Below, piece after piece: positions 24,177 to 30,369 of a stretch of DNA of 34,866 bases (position 1 is the first letter of the stretch; every line of letters starts with the position of its first letter). A program made the position numbers and the translations under genes. Where the stretch lies: positions 1-34,866 of the forward strand of contig CACXDC010000204.1 in NCBI GenBank assembly GCA_902766365.1, given 5' to 3'. The notes beneath the pieces were generated by a model. The model was not told the DNA's origin. It made no database searches and saw only the letters and a program-made list of their open reading frames with translations. The stretch comes from an uncultured Lachnospiraceae bacterium. Lineage in GTDB: Bacteria > Bacillota > Clostridia > Lachnospirales > Lachnospiraceae.

Positions 24177-25456
24177 ATAGCCTGCAGTGCCTGCTTCAGA
24201 TCTTCGATCAGATCCTCTTTGTCCTCAAGTCCGCAGGAAATACGGATCAGGCCTGCCGGTACGCCTGCTTCGATCAGCTGTTCCTCTGTCATCTGTCTGT
24301 GCGTGGAAGTAGCCGGATTCAGACAACAGGTTCTGGCATCTGCCACATGGGTTTCAATGGCAGCCAGCTTCAGATGCTTCATAAAGGTTTCTGCCGCCTC
24401 TCTGCCGCCCTTCAGTTCAAAGGAAACTACGCCGCATCCTCCGTTTAGAAGATACTTCTTTGCGAGCTCATAATATTTGTTTCCGGGAAGTCCGGGATAA
24501 TTCACATAAGCTACCTGCTCCTGCTTTTCCAGGAACTCTGCCACTGCCTGTCCGTTCTCCACGTGTCTTGGCATCCTCACATGCAGGGATTCCAGTCCAA
24601 GATTCAGGATATACGCATTCTGGGGAGCCTGGATACAGCCGAGGTCTCTCATAAGCTGGGAGGTACACTTGGTGATAAATGCACCTTCTTTGCCAAACTT
24701 TTCTGCATAGGTGATACCATGATAGGACTCATCCGGGGTACAGAGACCGGGGAATTTCTCCGCATGGGCCATCCAGTCAAACTTACCGGAATCAACGATC
24801 GCTCCGCCAAGTGCTGCACCGTGTCCATCCATGTACTTGGTCGTGGAATGCGTCACAATATCTGCACCCCACTCTATCGGTCTGCAGTTAATGGGAGTCG
24901 GGAAGGTATTGTCCACGATCAGCGGTACGCCGTGGCTGTGCGCTGCCCTGGCAAATTTCTCAATGTCAAGAACGGTCAGTGCCGGATTTGCAATGGTTTC
25001 TCCGAATACGGCTCTGGTATTTTCCTGAAAAGCTGCATCCAGCTCTTCCTCTGTGCAGTCAGGGGAAACAAAGGTCGCTTCCACACCCATTTTTCTCATG
25101 GTCACATCGATCAGATTAAAAGTTCCTCCATAAATGGAAGAAGACGCCACGATATGGCTGCCTGCTTCACAGATATTAAACAGGGCAAAGAAATTCGCTG
25201 CCTGTCCGGAAGATGTCAGCATGGCTGCACTGCCTCCCTCCAGCTCTGCGATCTTGGCTGCCACATAGTCATTGGTAGGGTTCTGGAGTCTGGAATAGAA
25301 ATAGCCGCTGGCCTCCAGGTCAAAAAGCTTACCCATAGCCTCGCTGGTTTCGTATTTAAAGGTTGTTGACTGAATGATCGGTATCTGACGGGGTTCTCCG
25401 TTTCCAGGTGTATAGCCTGCCTGTACGCATTTGGTACTTATCCTGTAATCGCTCAT
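24173..25456 (-). CDS. metY: O-acetylhomoserine aminocarboxypropyltransferase (homocysteine synthase)
   Basis: A cytoplasmic PLP enzyme of methionine synthesis that joins sulfide to O-acetylhomoserine to give homocysteine. It has 427 residues, the long form typical of the sulfhydrylase branch of the Cys/Met metabolism family. Features: PIIQSTTFKYETSE near residue 28; SGYFYSRLQNPTND; TSSGQAANFFALFNI; VDNTFPTPINCRPIEWGAD; the PLP lysine Lys207 in THSTTKYMDGHG; and STTHRQ-like STHRQMTEEQ near the end. It overlaps the stop of the DUF896 gene by 4 nt, so translation is coupled. An intrinsic terminator follows. No methionine riboswitch (S-box) is seen in the 103-nt region before the operon. Confidence 0.93.
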   Translation of the reverse strand: MSDYRISTKCVQAGYTPGNGEPRQIPIIQSTTFKYETSEAMGKLFDLEASGYFYSRLQNPTNDYVAAKIAELEGGSAAMLTSSGQAANFFALFNICEAGSHIVASSSIYGGTFNLIDVTMRKMGVEATFVSPDCTEEELDAAFQENTRAVFGETIANPALTVLDIEKFARAAHSHGVPLIVDNTFPTPINCRPIEWGADIVTHSTTKYMDGHGAALGGAIVDSGKFDWMAHAEKFPGLCTPDESYHGITYAEKFGKEGAFITKCTSQLMRDLGCIQAPQNAYILNLGLESLHVRMPRHVENGQAVAEFLEKQEQVAYVNYPGLPGNKYYELAKKYLLNGGCGVVSFELKGGREAAETFMKHLKLAAIETHVADARTCCLNPATSTHRQMTEEQLIEAGVPAGLIRISCGLEDKEDLIEDLKQALQAI

Positions 25457-25686
25457 TCTGCCTTTTCCTCCTTTACAGCGGGTTTCTTTCTGGTTACCTT
25501 TTCAATACTGCCATCCGGTCTCTGGATCTCCATATGATCCAGCTGTCCCTGCAGATTTCTTTTTACACTGTCAATGTAAGCCTGTCTCAGTTCTTTCTGT
25601 TCCTGCTTTTCCTCTTCGGAAAGTCCTTCCTTCTGCGACTTGTGATACAGCTCATTGATCCGCTTAATGGTTTCGTCCATTGTCAT
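25453..25686 (-). CDS. DUF896 (YnzC-like) small protein
   Basis: A 77-residue, highly charged helical protein. The DUF896 core is ETIKRINELYHKSQKEGLSEEEKQEQKELRQAYI (residues 5-38), two helices forming a hairpin, followed by DSVKRNLQGQLDHMEI and a Lys-rich tail. The family includes B. subtilis YnzC, an SOS-associated protein of unknown function. It ends in a 4-nt overlap with the sulfhydrylase start. The ribosome site is weak (AGGAAC), and a second ATG two codons in (25680) could be the real start. It lies 10 nt after the FakA-like gene, so all three form one operon. Confidence 0.85.
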   Translation of the reverse strand: MTMDETIKRINELYHKSQKEGLSEEEKQEQKELRQAYIDSVKRNLQGQLDHMEIQRPDGSIEKVTRKKPAVKEEKAE

Positions 25687-25696
25687 GGTTCTGTTC

Positions 25697-25948
25697 CTAA
25701 CCTTTCAGTCCACGTGCCTGTCTGTCCATATCCTCTACAACGATGTCGTAGATCTCTCCAAGGGTGGAGCAGTACTCCAGAACCTTCCAGGGCTCATTGG
25801 TATGATAGTGGATCTTAATCAGATCCTCATCTCCTACTGCCAGCAGACAGTCACCTTTAAAATTCTCTGTGAAATAATCGCTGATCACATCTTCATCAAG
25901 ATCCTCTCCTTCGATCAGAAGCTGTGTATCATATCTGAACTCTAACAT
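25697..25948 (-). CDS. Small stand-alone FakA/DAK2 middle-domain-like protein
   Basis: An 83-residue acidic protein. Its whole length resembles one module of the fatty-acid kinase FakA/YloV (the part after the DAK2 domain): YDTQLLIEGEDLDED, then GDCLLAVGDEDLIKIHYHTNEPWKVLEYCSTLGEIYDIVVEDM. In FakA this module contains the HxH (here HYH) of a metal site; the partner cysteine seen in FakA as CTEF is apparently replaced by Asp (FRYDTQ). The kinase domain is absent, so it cannot phosphorylate fatty acids by itself. AAGGAGG lies about 8 nt before the ATG. It heads the operon with DUF896 and metY. A partner or regulatory role is inferred, not shown. Confidence 0.7.
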   Translation of the reverse strand: MLEFRYDTQLLIEGEDLDEDVISDYFTENFKGDCLLAVGDEDLIKIHYHTNEPWKVLEYCSTLGEIYDIVVEDMDRQARGLKG

Positions 25949-25971
25949 CTTTACGTCCTCCTTATGGTTTT

Positions 25972-25992
25972 TACAGGCTCATTATACCTGTA
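25972..25992 (-). promoter_or_regulatory. -10 element within a palindrome, upstream of the FakA-like/DUF896/metY operon
   Basis: Minus strand TATAAT (complement of 25981-25986) lies inside the dyad TACAGG-N9-CCTGTA (25972-25992). The -35 position is weak (TGGCGT), as in regulated promoters. The palindrome could be a repressor site blocking the -10. Confidence 0.5.
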
Positions 25993-26051
25993 TTCTGCGG
26001 GATACGCCACTGTTTTTTCCTTTATCGAGAATTCATCTCACATTTTCCCTG

Positions 26052-27404
26052 CTATTTACGTGACGGCAGCCATTTTGCCGTGCAGGCATAAATGATGATC
26101 ATCACGGCGCCCAGTGCCCAGGATACGGGATACAGCAGATAAATACCCTCGATCGATGCAAAATGAGGAAGCACCAGCCAGATCCAGAAAATACGGAATA
26201 CACAAAGGGACAGCAGCAGTACCACCATAGGCGGTATACTTTTGCCAACACCCCTCAGGGCACCGGAAAGTCCATGCAGGATACTCAGGATAAAGTAAAA
26301 CGGACAGAAGTACTTCATGGCCAGCTTTCCATAGGCGATCACCTCTGCATCTTTTGAGAACATTCCCATGATCTGATCATCAAAGGTCAGAAGCAGTGCT
26401 CCTGTCAGTATCGTATATACAAAGCCCATCGCCAGTGTCACATACATGCCTTTCTTTACCCTGTCATAATTACCGGCTCCATAGTTCTGTCCGGCAAAGG
26501 TCGTCACCGCCATACTGAAGCTCATGACCGGAAGGATATTAAAGCCATCTATTTTCAGATAGGCTGTATAGCCTGCCATGGCAGCTGCCCCAAAACCGTT
26601 GACACTGGTCTGCACCAGTACGTTTGAGAGGGAAATAACCATGTTCTGAATCCCGGTAGGCAGTCCCACCCGGATCATGCTGCCGGCGATCTGCTTATGG
26701 ATCTTCAGCTTTTTCAGGGAAACCTGATAGCTGTCCTTTACCCGCATCAGGAAAGCCATAGACAGAATACAGGAAACTGCCTGGCTGATATCCGTAGCGA
26801 TCGCTGCCCCTGCCACACCCATATCCATAATGGCAATAAACAGGATGTCCAGAATGATATTCGTAAAAGAAGCAACCGCCAGGTACAGAAGGGAACGTTT
26901 GGAATTACCTGCCGCATTCAGAATGCCTGCTGCCATATTGTAAACAATGCCAAAGAACATACCGGCCGAATACAGCTTAAAATAAGTAACTGCCTGCTCC
27001 ATAACTTCATCCGGGGTCTTCATCCATACCAGAAGCTGCCTGCTTAAGACAATTCCGGCAATGGTCAGTACAATACCCAGTATCCCGGCGATCACAAGGG
27101 AGGTGTGTACAGCATCCGAAACGCTCTTTTCGTTTTTCGCTCCCAGATACTGCGCCACGATCACACCGGCACCTACTGCTGCGCCCTGGCTGAAGGCGAT
27201 CAGAAGATAGATCATGGAAGAGCTGGCTCCTACTGCTGCCAGTGCGTTGCTTCCTACAAAATTTCCAACGATAATAGAATCTGCTGTATTATATAACTGC
27301 TGCAGCAGATTTCCCAGGATCAGGGGTATGGAAAAGAACAGGATCTTCTGGAAGATACTGCCCTCTGTCATAAGTTCGTTATTATTTTTTACTGCTGTTT
27401 TCAT
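26052..27404 (-). CDS. MATE family efflux transporter
   Basis: A twelve-segment membrane antiporter of 450 residues, full length for the NorM/DinF superfamily. The N-terminal half has SIPLILGNLLQQLYNTADSIIVG and GSNALAAVGASSSMIYLL; the second half repeats the pattern with VGLPTGIQNMVISLSNVLVQTSVNGFG and GQNYGAGNYDRVKKG. It exports drugs or metabolites using Na+ or H+; the substrate is unknown. AAAGGA lies about 10 nt before the ATG, a rather long spacing. It has its own promoter just upstream and stands alone between the DUF2812 gene and the FakA-like operon. No clear terminator was seen after it. Confidence 0.92.
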   Translation of the reverse strand: MKTAVKNNNELMTEGSIFQKILFFSIPLILGNLLQQLYNTADSIIVGNFVGSNALAAVGASSSMIYLLIAFSQGAAVGAGVIVAQYLGAKNEKSVSDAVHTSLVIAGILGIVLTIAGIVLSRQLLVWMKTPDEVMEQAVTYFKLYSAGMFFGIVYNMAAGILNAAGNSKRSLLYLAVASFTNIILDILFIAIMDMGVAGAAIATDISQAVSCILSMAFLMRVKDSYQVSLKKLKIHKQIAGSMIRVGLPTGIQNMVISLSNVLVQTSVNGFGAAAMAGYTAYLKIDGFNILPVMSFSMAVTTFAGQNYGAGNYDRVKKGMYVTLAMGFVYTILTGALLLTFDDQIMGMFSKDAEVIAYGKLAMKYFCPFYFILSILHGLSGALRGVGKSIPPMVVLLLSLCVFRIFWIWLVLPHFASIEGIYLLYPVSWALGAVMIIIYACTAKWLPSRK

Positions 27405-27443
27405 GCTGACTGTGTCCTTTGTGTTTCTGTTTGTTCTGACTTT

Positions 27444-27472
27444 ATTCTATTCGTCAGAGCAGACTTTTGCAA
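27444..27472 (-). promoter_or_regulatory. Promoter of the MATE transporter gene
   Basis: Minus strand: TTGCAA (complement of 27467-27472), 17-nt spacer, TAGAAT (complement of 27444-27449), about 40 nt before the ATG. Confidence 0.6.
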
Positions 27473-27488
27473 GGCTTTTCCTCAGGGA

Positions 27489-27992
27489 TCAGATGTGTCC
27501 CTCCTTAAGCCTCCTGATCAGTCTGCTATAGGAAATACCAAGACAGGTACATATCCCGGCGTATACAGCCAGAAGCACTGAAAGGATTCCAAACCAGCCA
27601 CTTACCTTTACCGCAAGCCACAGCGTGATCAGAAAGGCAATCCAGCTCAGAATACTTCCCGGCAGCATGGGCCGGTATATTTTCTGGCAGAGTGCAAGTT
27701 CCTCTTCCGGTGCATAAAGCTGAAAATCCTGCTCACTCCGGTAAATCGCCCAGAAAGAATACCGGGAAACAAAAGTGATCCCTTTTGCCGCAAGCTCTCT
27801 GTTTTGTGCTTCTATCTCACTCTTTCTCATCCCCCGCAGATATCCTACCCGGTATACATACTGATCCGGTCTGCACGGCTCAAAGGTCCAGACACCTTCT
27901 ACCAGACTGACAGCCGCCAGCCCCTTATGACACATTTCAGCCATATAGGCTTCGTCTTCCTTATGGTTCATCGTATAATTAAACTTCTTCAT
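27489..27992 (-). CDS. DUF2812 domain membrane protein
   Basis: A 167-residue protein: DUF2812 domain in the first 90 residues (KKFNYTMNHKEDEAYMAEM, then GVWTFEPCRPDQYVYRVGYLRG), then two membrane segments near 110-155. DUF2812 genes are often paired with PadR-type regulators, but none is present here. The frame is open 222 nt further upstream, through the end of the GNAT gene in another frame; the start at 27990-27992 was chosen because the family begins at this point, although the ribosome site (GAGAG) is weak. It is last in a run with a methyltransferase and a GNAT gene, after a 100-nt gap. Function unknown. Confidence 0.75.
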   Translation of the reverse strand: MKKFNYTMNHKEDEAYMAEMCHKGLAAVSLVEGVWTFEPCRPDQYVYRVGYLRGMRKSEIEAQNRELAAKGITFVSRYSFWAIYRSEQDFQLYAPEEELALCQKIYRPMLPGSILSWIAFLITLWLAVKVSGWFGILSVLLAVYAGICTCLGISYSRLIRRLKEGHI

Positions 27993-28092
27993 TTTCTCTC
28001 TACCAGACTTTCTTATTTCATTTTCTTCTGGTTCTTCTTTCATTCGTCGTGGACTTTCATCAGTTATGTATCTGATATGCTCCGCTGTGCCT

Positions 28093-28701
28093 TTATCTGG
28101 AAACCGGATCCGGGTATCTGACCATGTCGTACAGCTTTCCATACTCTCCAAGGTCACGTACACCTGCCAGCTCCATTCCCAGGTGCATATATTTATCACA
28201 CTTTGTTTTCGCATCAGTTTCCAGAACTACCGGTATCTGCAGTCTGTTTCCTTCTGCATAAGCCATGTCCATAATCTTACGCATATATCCCTGCCCCTGA
28301 TACTGCTCACGCACGCAGACCAGACCCACAAAGATGTGCGGCTTCTTTTCCTTATCCATCCGGTCATGCAGTCCTTCGCCGCCGCTTTTCAGGATTTTCA
28401 CAAAGCGGATGATCTGCTTCAGGTTCATAACCTGAAATACTCCCTTAAGCAACGGAATTCCCGTCTTAAGGCCAACCTTTTCTCCCGGCAGTTTATAGGC
28501 AATATAGCCCTCTCCCTTTTCACTGGTGGCATAAAGGAATCCACCCGCAAGCATTCCACGCACATATCCACAGATATAGGTAGTGACTGCTTCCTCTCCT
28601 GGAAAAAGGACATTCATCCCCTTTTCTTCCCCGTAATCATAATAGCCAAAAGCATGGCCGATTTCATAAATGACAGCCTCATCCAGTGTTTTAACCCTCA
28701 T
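28093..28701 (-). CDS. GNAT family N-acetyltransferase
   Basis: A 202-residue predicted acyl-CoA-dependent acetyltransferase; substrate unknown. The acetyl-CoA-binding motif is VCVREQYQGQGYMRKIMDMAYAEG (motif A, Q/RxxGxG/A form: QYQGQGYM), followed by motif-B-like LQIPVVLETDAKTKCDKYMHLGM. The N-terminal part is a longer-than-usual extension (AFGYYDYGEEKGMNVLFPGEEAV), as in the GNATs that act on small amines or in the Rim-like clostridial group. Its start overlaps the end of the methyltransferase by 11 nt, and GGAGAGGGAG precedes the ATG, so the two are coupled. It is followed after 100 nt by the DUF2812 gene. Confidence 0.85.
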   Translation of the reverse strand: MRVKTLDEAVIYEIGHAFGYYDYGEEKGMNVLFPGEEAVTTYICGYVRGMLAGGFLYATSEKGEGYIAYKLPGEKVGLKTGIPLLKGVFQVMNLKQIIRFVKILKSGGEGLHDRMDKEKKPHIFVGLVCVREQYQGQGYMRKIMDMAYAEGNRLQIPVVLETDAKTKCDKYMHLGMELAGVRDLGEYGKLYDMVRYPDPVSR

Positions 28702-29326
28702 TTTTCTCTCCCTCTCCTCTTTTTCTTTCTTTTCTGATCATTGCAACTGCACAGGGGATCCTGCCTTCGCAAAGTGTATAAGTTACATCCATATATCCTG
28801 CCTCTGCAAAGAATTTCTGATAGGAATCCATAGTAAACTCTCTTTTAAAATCTGCACCTGCTTTCCCTATGGCTCCTGACACATGATTGGTCGTGCCCTT
28901 CTCTGTCTGGTTCATATAGGTAGGAATGATCATCCGTCCTCCCCTGCGGCAGACTCTGTCAAGCTCCCTCAGAGCCTTATAGGGTTCCTCCAGCAGATGA
29001 ATGACATTGGCTGCCACAACCACATCAAAGGCTTCATCCGGATAGGCAAGCTGCAGGATATTTGCCTGCTCAAATTTTACATTGCCGTACTTTCTGTATT
29101 TTTTCTCTGCTCTCTGCAGCATCTTCTCTGAAAAATCAGTAGCTGTCAGGCTCTTGCACTTTCTGGCGATCACACCGCTTAAAAGTCCTGTGCCACAGGC
29201 ACATTCCAGCACCTCATCCTCCGGCAGTAGAAAACTCTCTGCCACAGCGCACAGCTTCCGGTTTGCCTTTCTGTTAATGATGTTTGCAAAAATATCGTAG
29301 ACCCACGCTACACGATCCCAGAACAT
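28691..29326 (-). CDS. Class I SAM-dependent methyltransferase
   Basis: A 211-residue methyltransferase of the UbiE/Methyltransf_11 type; substrate unknown. Motif I is VLECACGTGLLSGVIA (about residues 39-54; the usual Asp-Leu-Gly is Cys-Ala-Cys here), followed by TATDFSEKMLQRAEKK, the post-I acidic motif, and DVVVAANVIHLLEEPYKALREL. The N-terminus FWDRVAWVYDIFANIIN is typical. AAGGAGAG lies 6 nt before the ATG. It is the first gene of the methyltransferase, GNAT, DUF2812 run and has a perfect 20-nt palindrome 37-56 nt upstream of its start. No good -10/-35 pair was found between that palindrome and the start. Confidence 0.87.
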   Translation of the reverse strand: MFWDRVAWVYDIFANIINRKANRKLCAVAESFLLPEDEVLECACGTGLLSGVIARKCKSLTATDFSEKMLQRAEKKYRKYGNVKFEQANILQLAYPDEAFDVVVAANVIHLLEEPYKALRELDRVCRRGGRMIIPTYMNQTEKGTTNHVSGAIGKAGADFKREFTMDSYQKFFAEAGYMDVTYTLCEGRIPCAVAMIRKERKRGEGEKNEG

Positions 29327-29362
29327 AAGACTCTCCTTTCGGATCTGATCCCAAAGCTTTTC

Positions 29363-29382
29363 TGGTTAGTTTTTACTAACCA
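29363..29382. promoter_or_regulatory. TetR-like operator palindrome before the methyltransferase gene
   Basis: TGGTTAGT-TTTT-ACTAACCA: perfect 8-bp arms around four T. The core TTAGT-N4-ACTAA is of the form bound by many TetR-family repressors (inferred). It lies 37 nt upstream of the methyltransferase start and next to the terminator of the small-gene cassette. Confidence 0.6.
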
Positions 29383-29392
29383 CTGGGTTTTG

Positions 29393-29417
29393 AAAAAGCT
29401 GTCCTGTGACAGCTTTT
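29393..29417 (-). terminator. Intrinsic terminator of the DUF4160 cassette (bidirectional form)
   Basis: A 10-bp perfect stem AAAAGCTGTC / GACAGCTTTT with a 4-nt loop; on the minus strand the T-run of the 3' arm continues to TTTTT. It begins 4 nt after the stop codon of the last cassette gene. The plus-strand sequence also ends in T-rich bases. Confidence 0.82.
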
Positions 29418-29421
29418 CCTT

Positions 29422-29706
29422 CTACCTATCCTGCCTATAAAATCCATTCTGGCTGTATTCACTCCATTTTATATACATTTCTTTATAATGGCACTTTATA
29501 AATTCCTGTATTTTAGTCATTTCCTTATCTGTAAGGATTCCTCTCCTCTGAAGTACTGTGTCACCATTATTTTTTACAAAAAATTTTGCCGATCCTGCCT
29601 CTGTAAGTTTTCTGTCGCTAGCATGCACATGCATACACTCAATCGTACAGAATGATGTAAAATAAAGATAATATCCAGCAATTTTAAATTCATAATATTT
29701 GGGCAT
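29422..29706 (-). CDS. DUF4160 family small protein
   Basis: A 94-residue protein. The DUF4160 pattern is visible: YYEFKIAGYYLYFTSFCTIECMHVHASDRKLTEAGSAKFFVKNNG (the conserved E/H-x-HVH part, then the AKFW-like segment) and LTDKEMTKIQEFIKCHYKEMYIKWSEYS at the C-terminus. DUF4160 genes commonly occur in pairs with DUF2442-type genes in toxin-antitoxin-like or mobile contexts; this is context knowledge, not proof. The ATG at 29704-29706 is chosen because GGAGG lies 7 nt before it; a TTG six bases upstream overlaps the preceding stop. It is the third gene of a cassette that is clearly AT-richer than its surroundings. Confidence 0.75.
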   Translation of the reverse strand: MPKYYEFKIAGYYLYFTSFCTIECMHVHASDRKLTEAGSAKFFVKNNGDTVLQRRGILTDKEMTKIQEFIKCHYKEMYIKWSEYSQNGFYRQDR

Positions 29707-29708
29707 TA

Positions 29709-29930
29709 TCAATCCTCCATAAATTTACGATTACTTTCGTAATACTCTTTTACGATCTGAATTTCAATATCATCCATGGAGGTCTCTAGTGTTTCACCAT
29801 CTGGTGATATCACAATAGCTTTATCTGGTCTGTTCAAATTCAACACCCTGAATCCTTCTTCACATCTCGTAAACGCATATCCATTAATGATCATATCTGC
29901 TTCATCTGCAACTTTTAAAATGTCAGGCAT
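29709..29930 (-). CDS. Small protein, second gene of the DUF4160 cassette
   Basis: A 73-residue protein without a family I can name. It is acidic, with a beta-rich centre (GYAFTRCEEGFRVLNLNRPDKAIVISPDGETLETSMDD) that resembles the small ligand-type domains found with DUF4160, and a C-terminal helix (IEIQIVKEYYESNRKF). The ATG at 29928-29930 overlaps the previous gene by 8 nt, with GGAGG 12 nt before it, a long spacing, suggesting that translation depends on the preceding gene. The gene ends 2 nt before the DUF4160 ATG. Confidence 0.65.
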   Translation of the reverse strand: MPDILKVADEADMIINGYAFTRCEEGFRVLNLNRPDKAIVISPDGETLETSMDDIEIQIVKEYYESNRKFMED

Positions 29931-30198
29931 TCTCCAGCTTTACCTCCTTAATCGGTTTCAAGAAAATTTCCGGTCGAATATACAGTTTCTCCAGTATAGG
30001 AACCAGATCAATATATTCTTCTTCACTTTCTTTGTTATGACGGTATTTTGCCATAACAACAAGATATCCATTATCCCACTCTTTCACATCAGTATACTTT
30101 TCCAGTGAATACGGTGCTCTGAACCTTATCACATAATCTTTATATTGAAATGTGGTAAAATTATCTTTATTACCAAGAACTGCGTAATCACAATCCAT
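29923..30198 (-). CDS. Small protein, first gene of the DUF4160 cassette
   Basis: A 91-residue protein, family not recognised. It is beta-rich with many aromatic and charged residues (DNFTTFQYKDYVIRFRAPYS, NGYLVVMAKYRHN) and ends in a helical part that reads EYIDLVPILEKLYIRPEIFL, similar in style to the DUF2442-type ends. The ATG at 30196-30198 is preferred, with GGAGG 11 nt upstream; the longer frame depends on a TTG inside that ribosome site. It has a good promoter just upstream, so the three genes form one unit separate from the ABC/two-component module. DNA is AT-rich. Confidence 0.65.
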   Translation of the reverse strand: MDCDYAVLGNKDNFTTFQYKDYVIRFRAPYSLEKYTDVKEWDNGYLVVMAKYRHNKESEEEYIDLVPILEKLYIRPEIFLKPIKEVKLENA

Positions 30199-30266
30199 CT
30201 TTTCACTTTCCTCCAAAAATACCCATCTTCCAGCGACAGATCATTTCATCCCTGCATTATAGTGGA

Positions 30267-30295
30267 ATCATAACATGATTTTTTTCCCCTGTAAA
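30267..30295 (-). promoter_or_regulatory. Promoter of the DUF4160 cassette
   Basis: Minus strand: TTTACA (complement of 30290-30295), 17-nt spacer, TATGAT (complement of 30267-30272) with TGT before it (extended -10). A second -10-like TATAAT lies 5 nt downstream (complement of 30256-30261). Confidence 0.68.
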
Positions 30296-30369
30296 CTCAT
30301 TCCTGTCTTTTCCGTCAGCCCTTTTATGGCAATGCTCTGGCTCATGCCGGATACTCTGATCCACAGATT

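Noticed and set aside
27993..28214. Extended N-terminus of the DUF2812 protein (74 more residues)
   Set aside because: The extension overlaps the GNAT gene in another frame and does not fit the family start; the later ATG was taken, although its ribosome site is weak.
30296..30369. Small minus-strand open frame of about 25-34 codons after the permease gene (MSQSIAIKGLTEKTG and onward)
   Set aside because: No ribosome site, overlaps the cassette promoter, and too short to judge; it could be a gene remnant, but there is no support.
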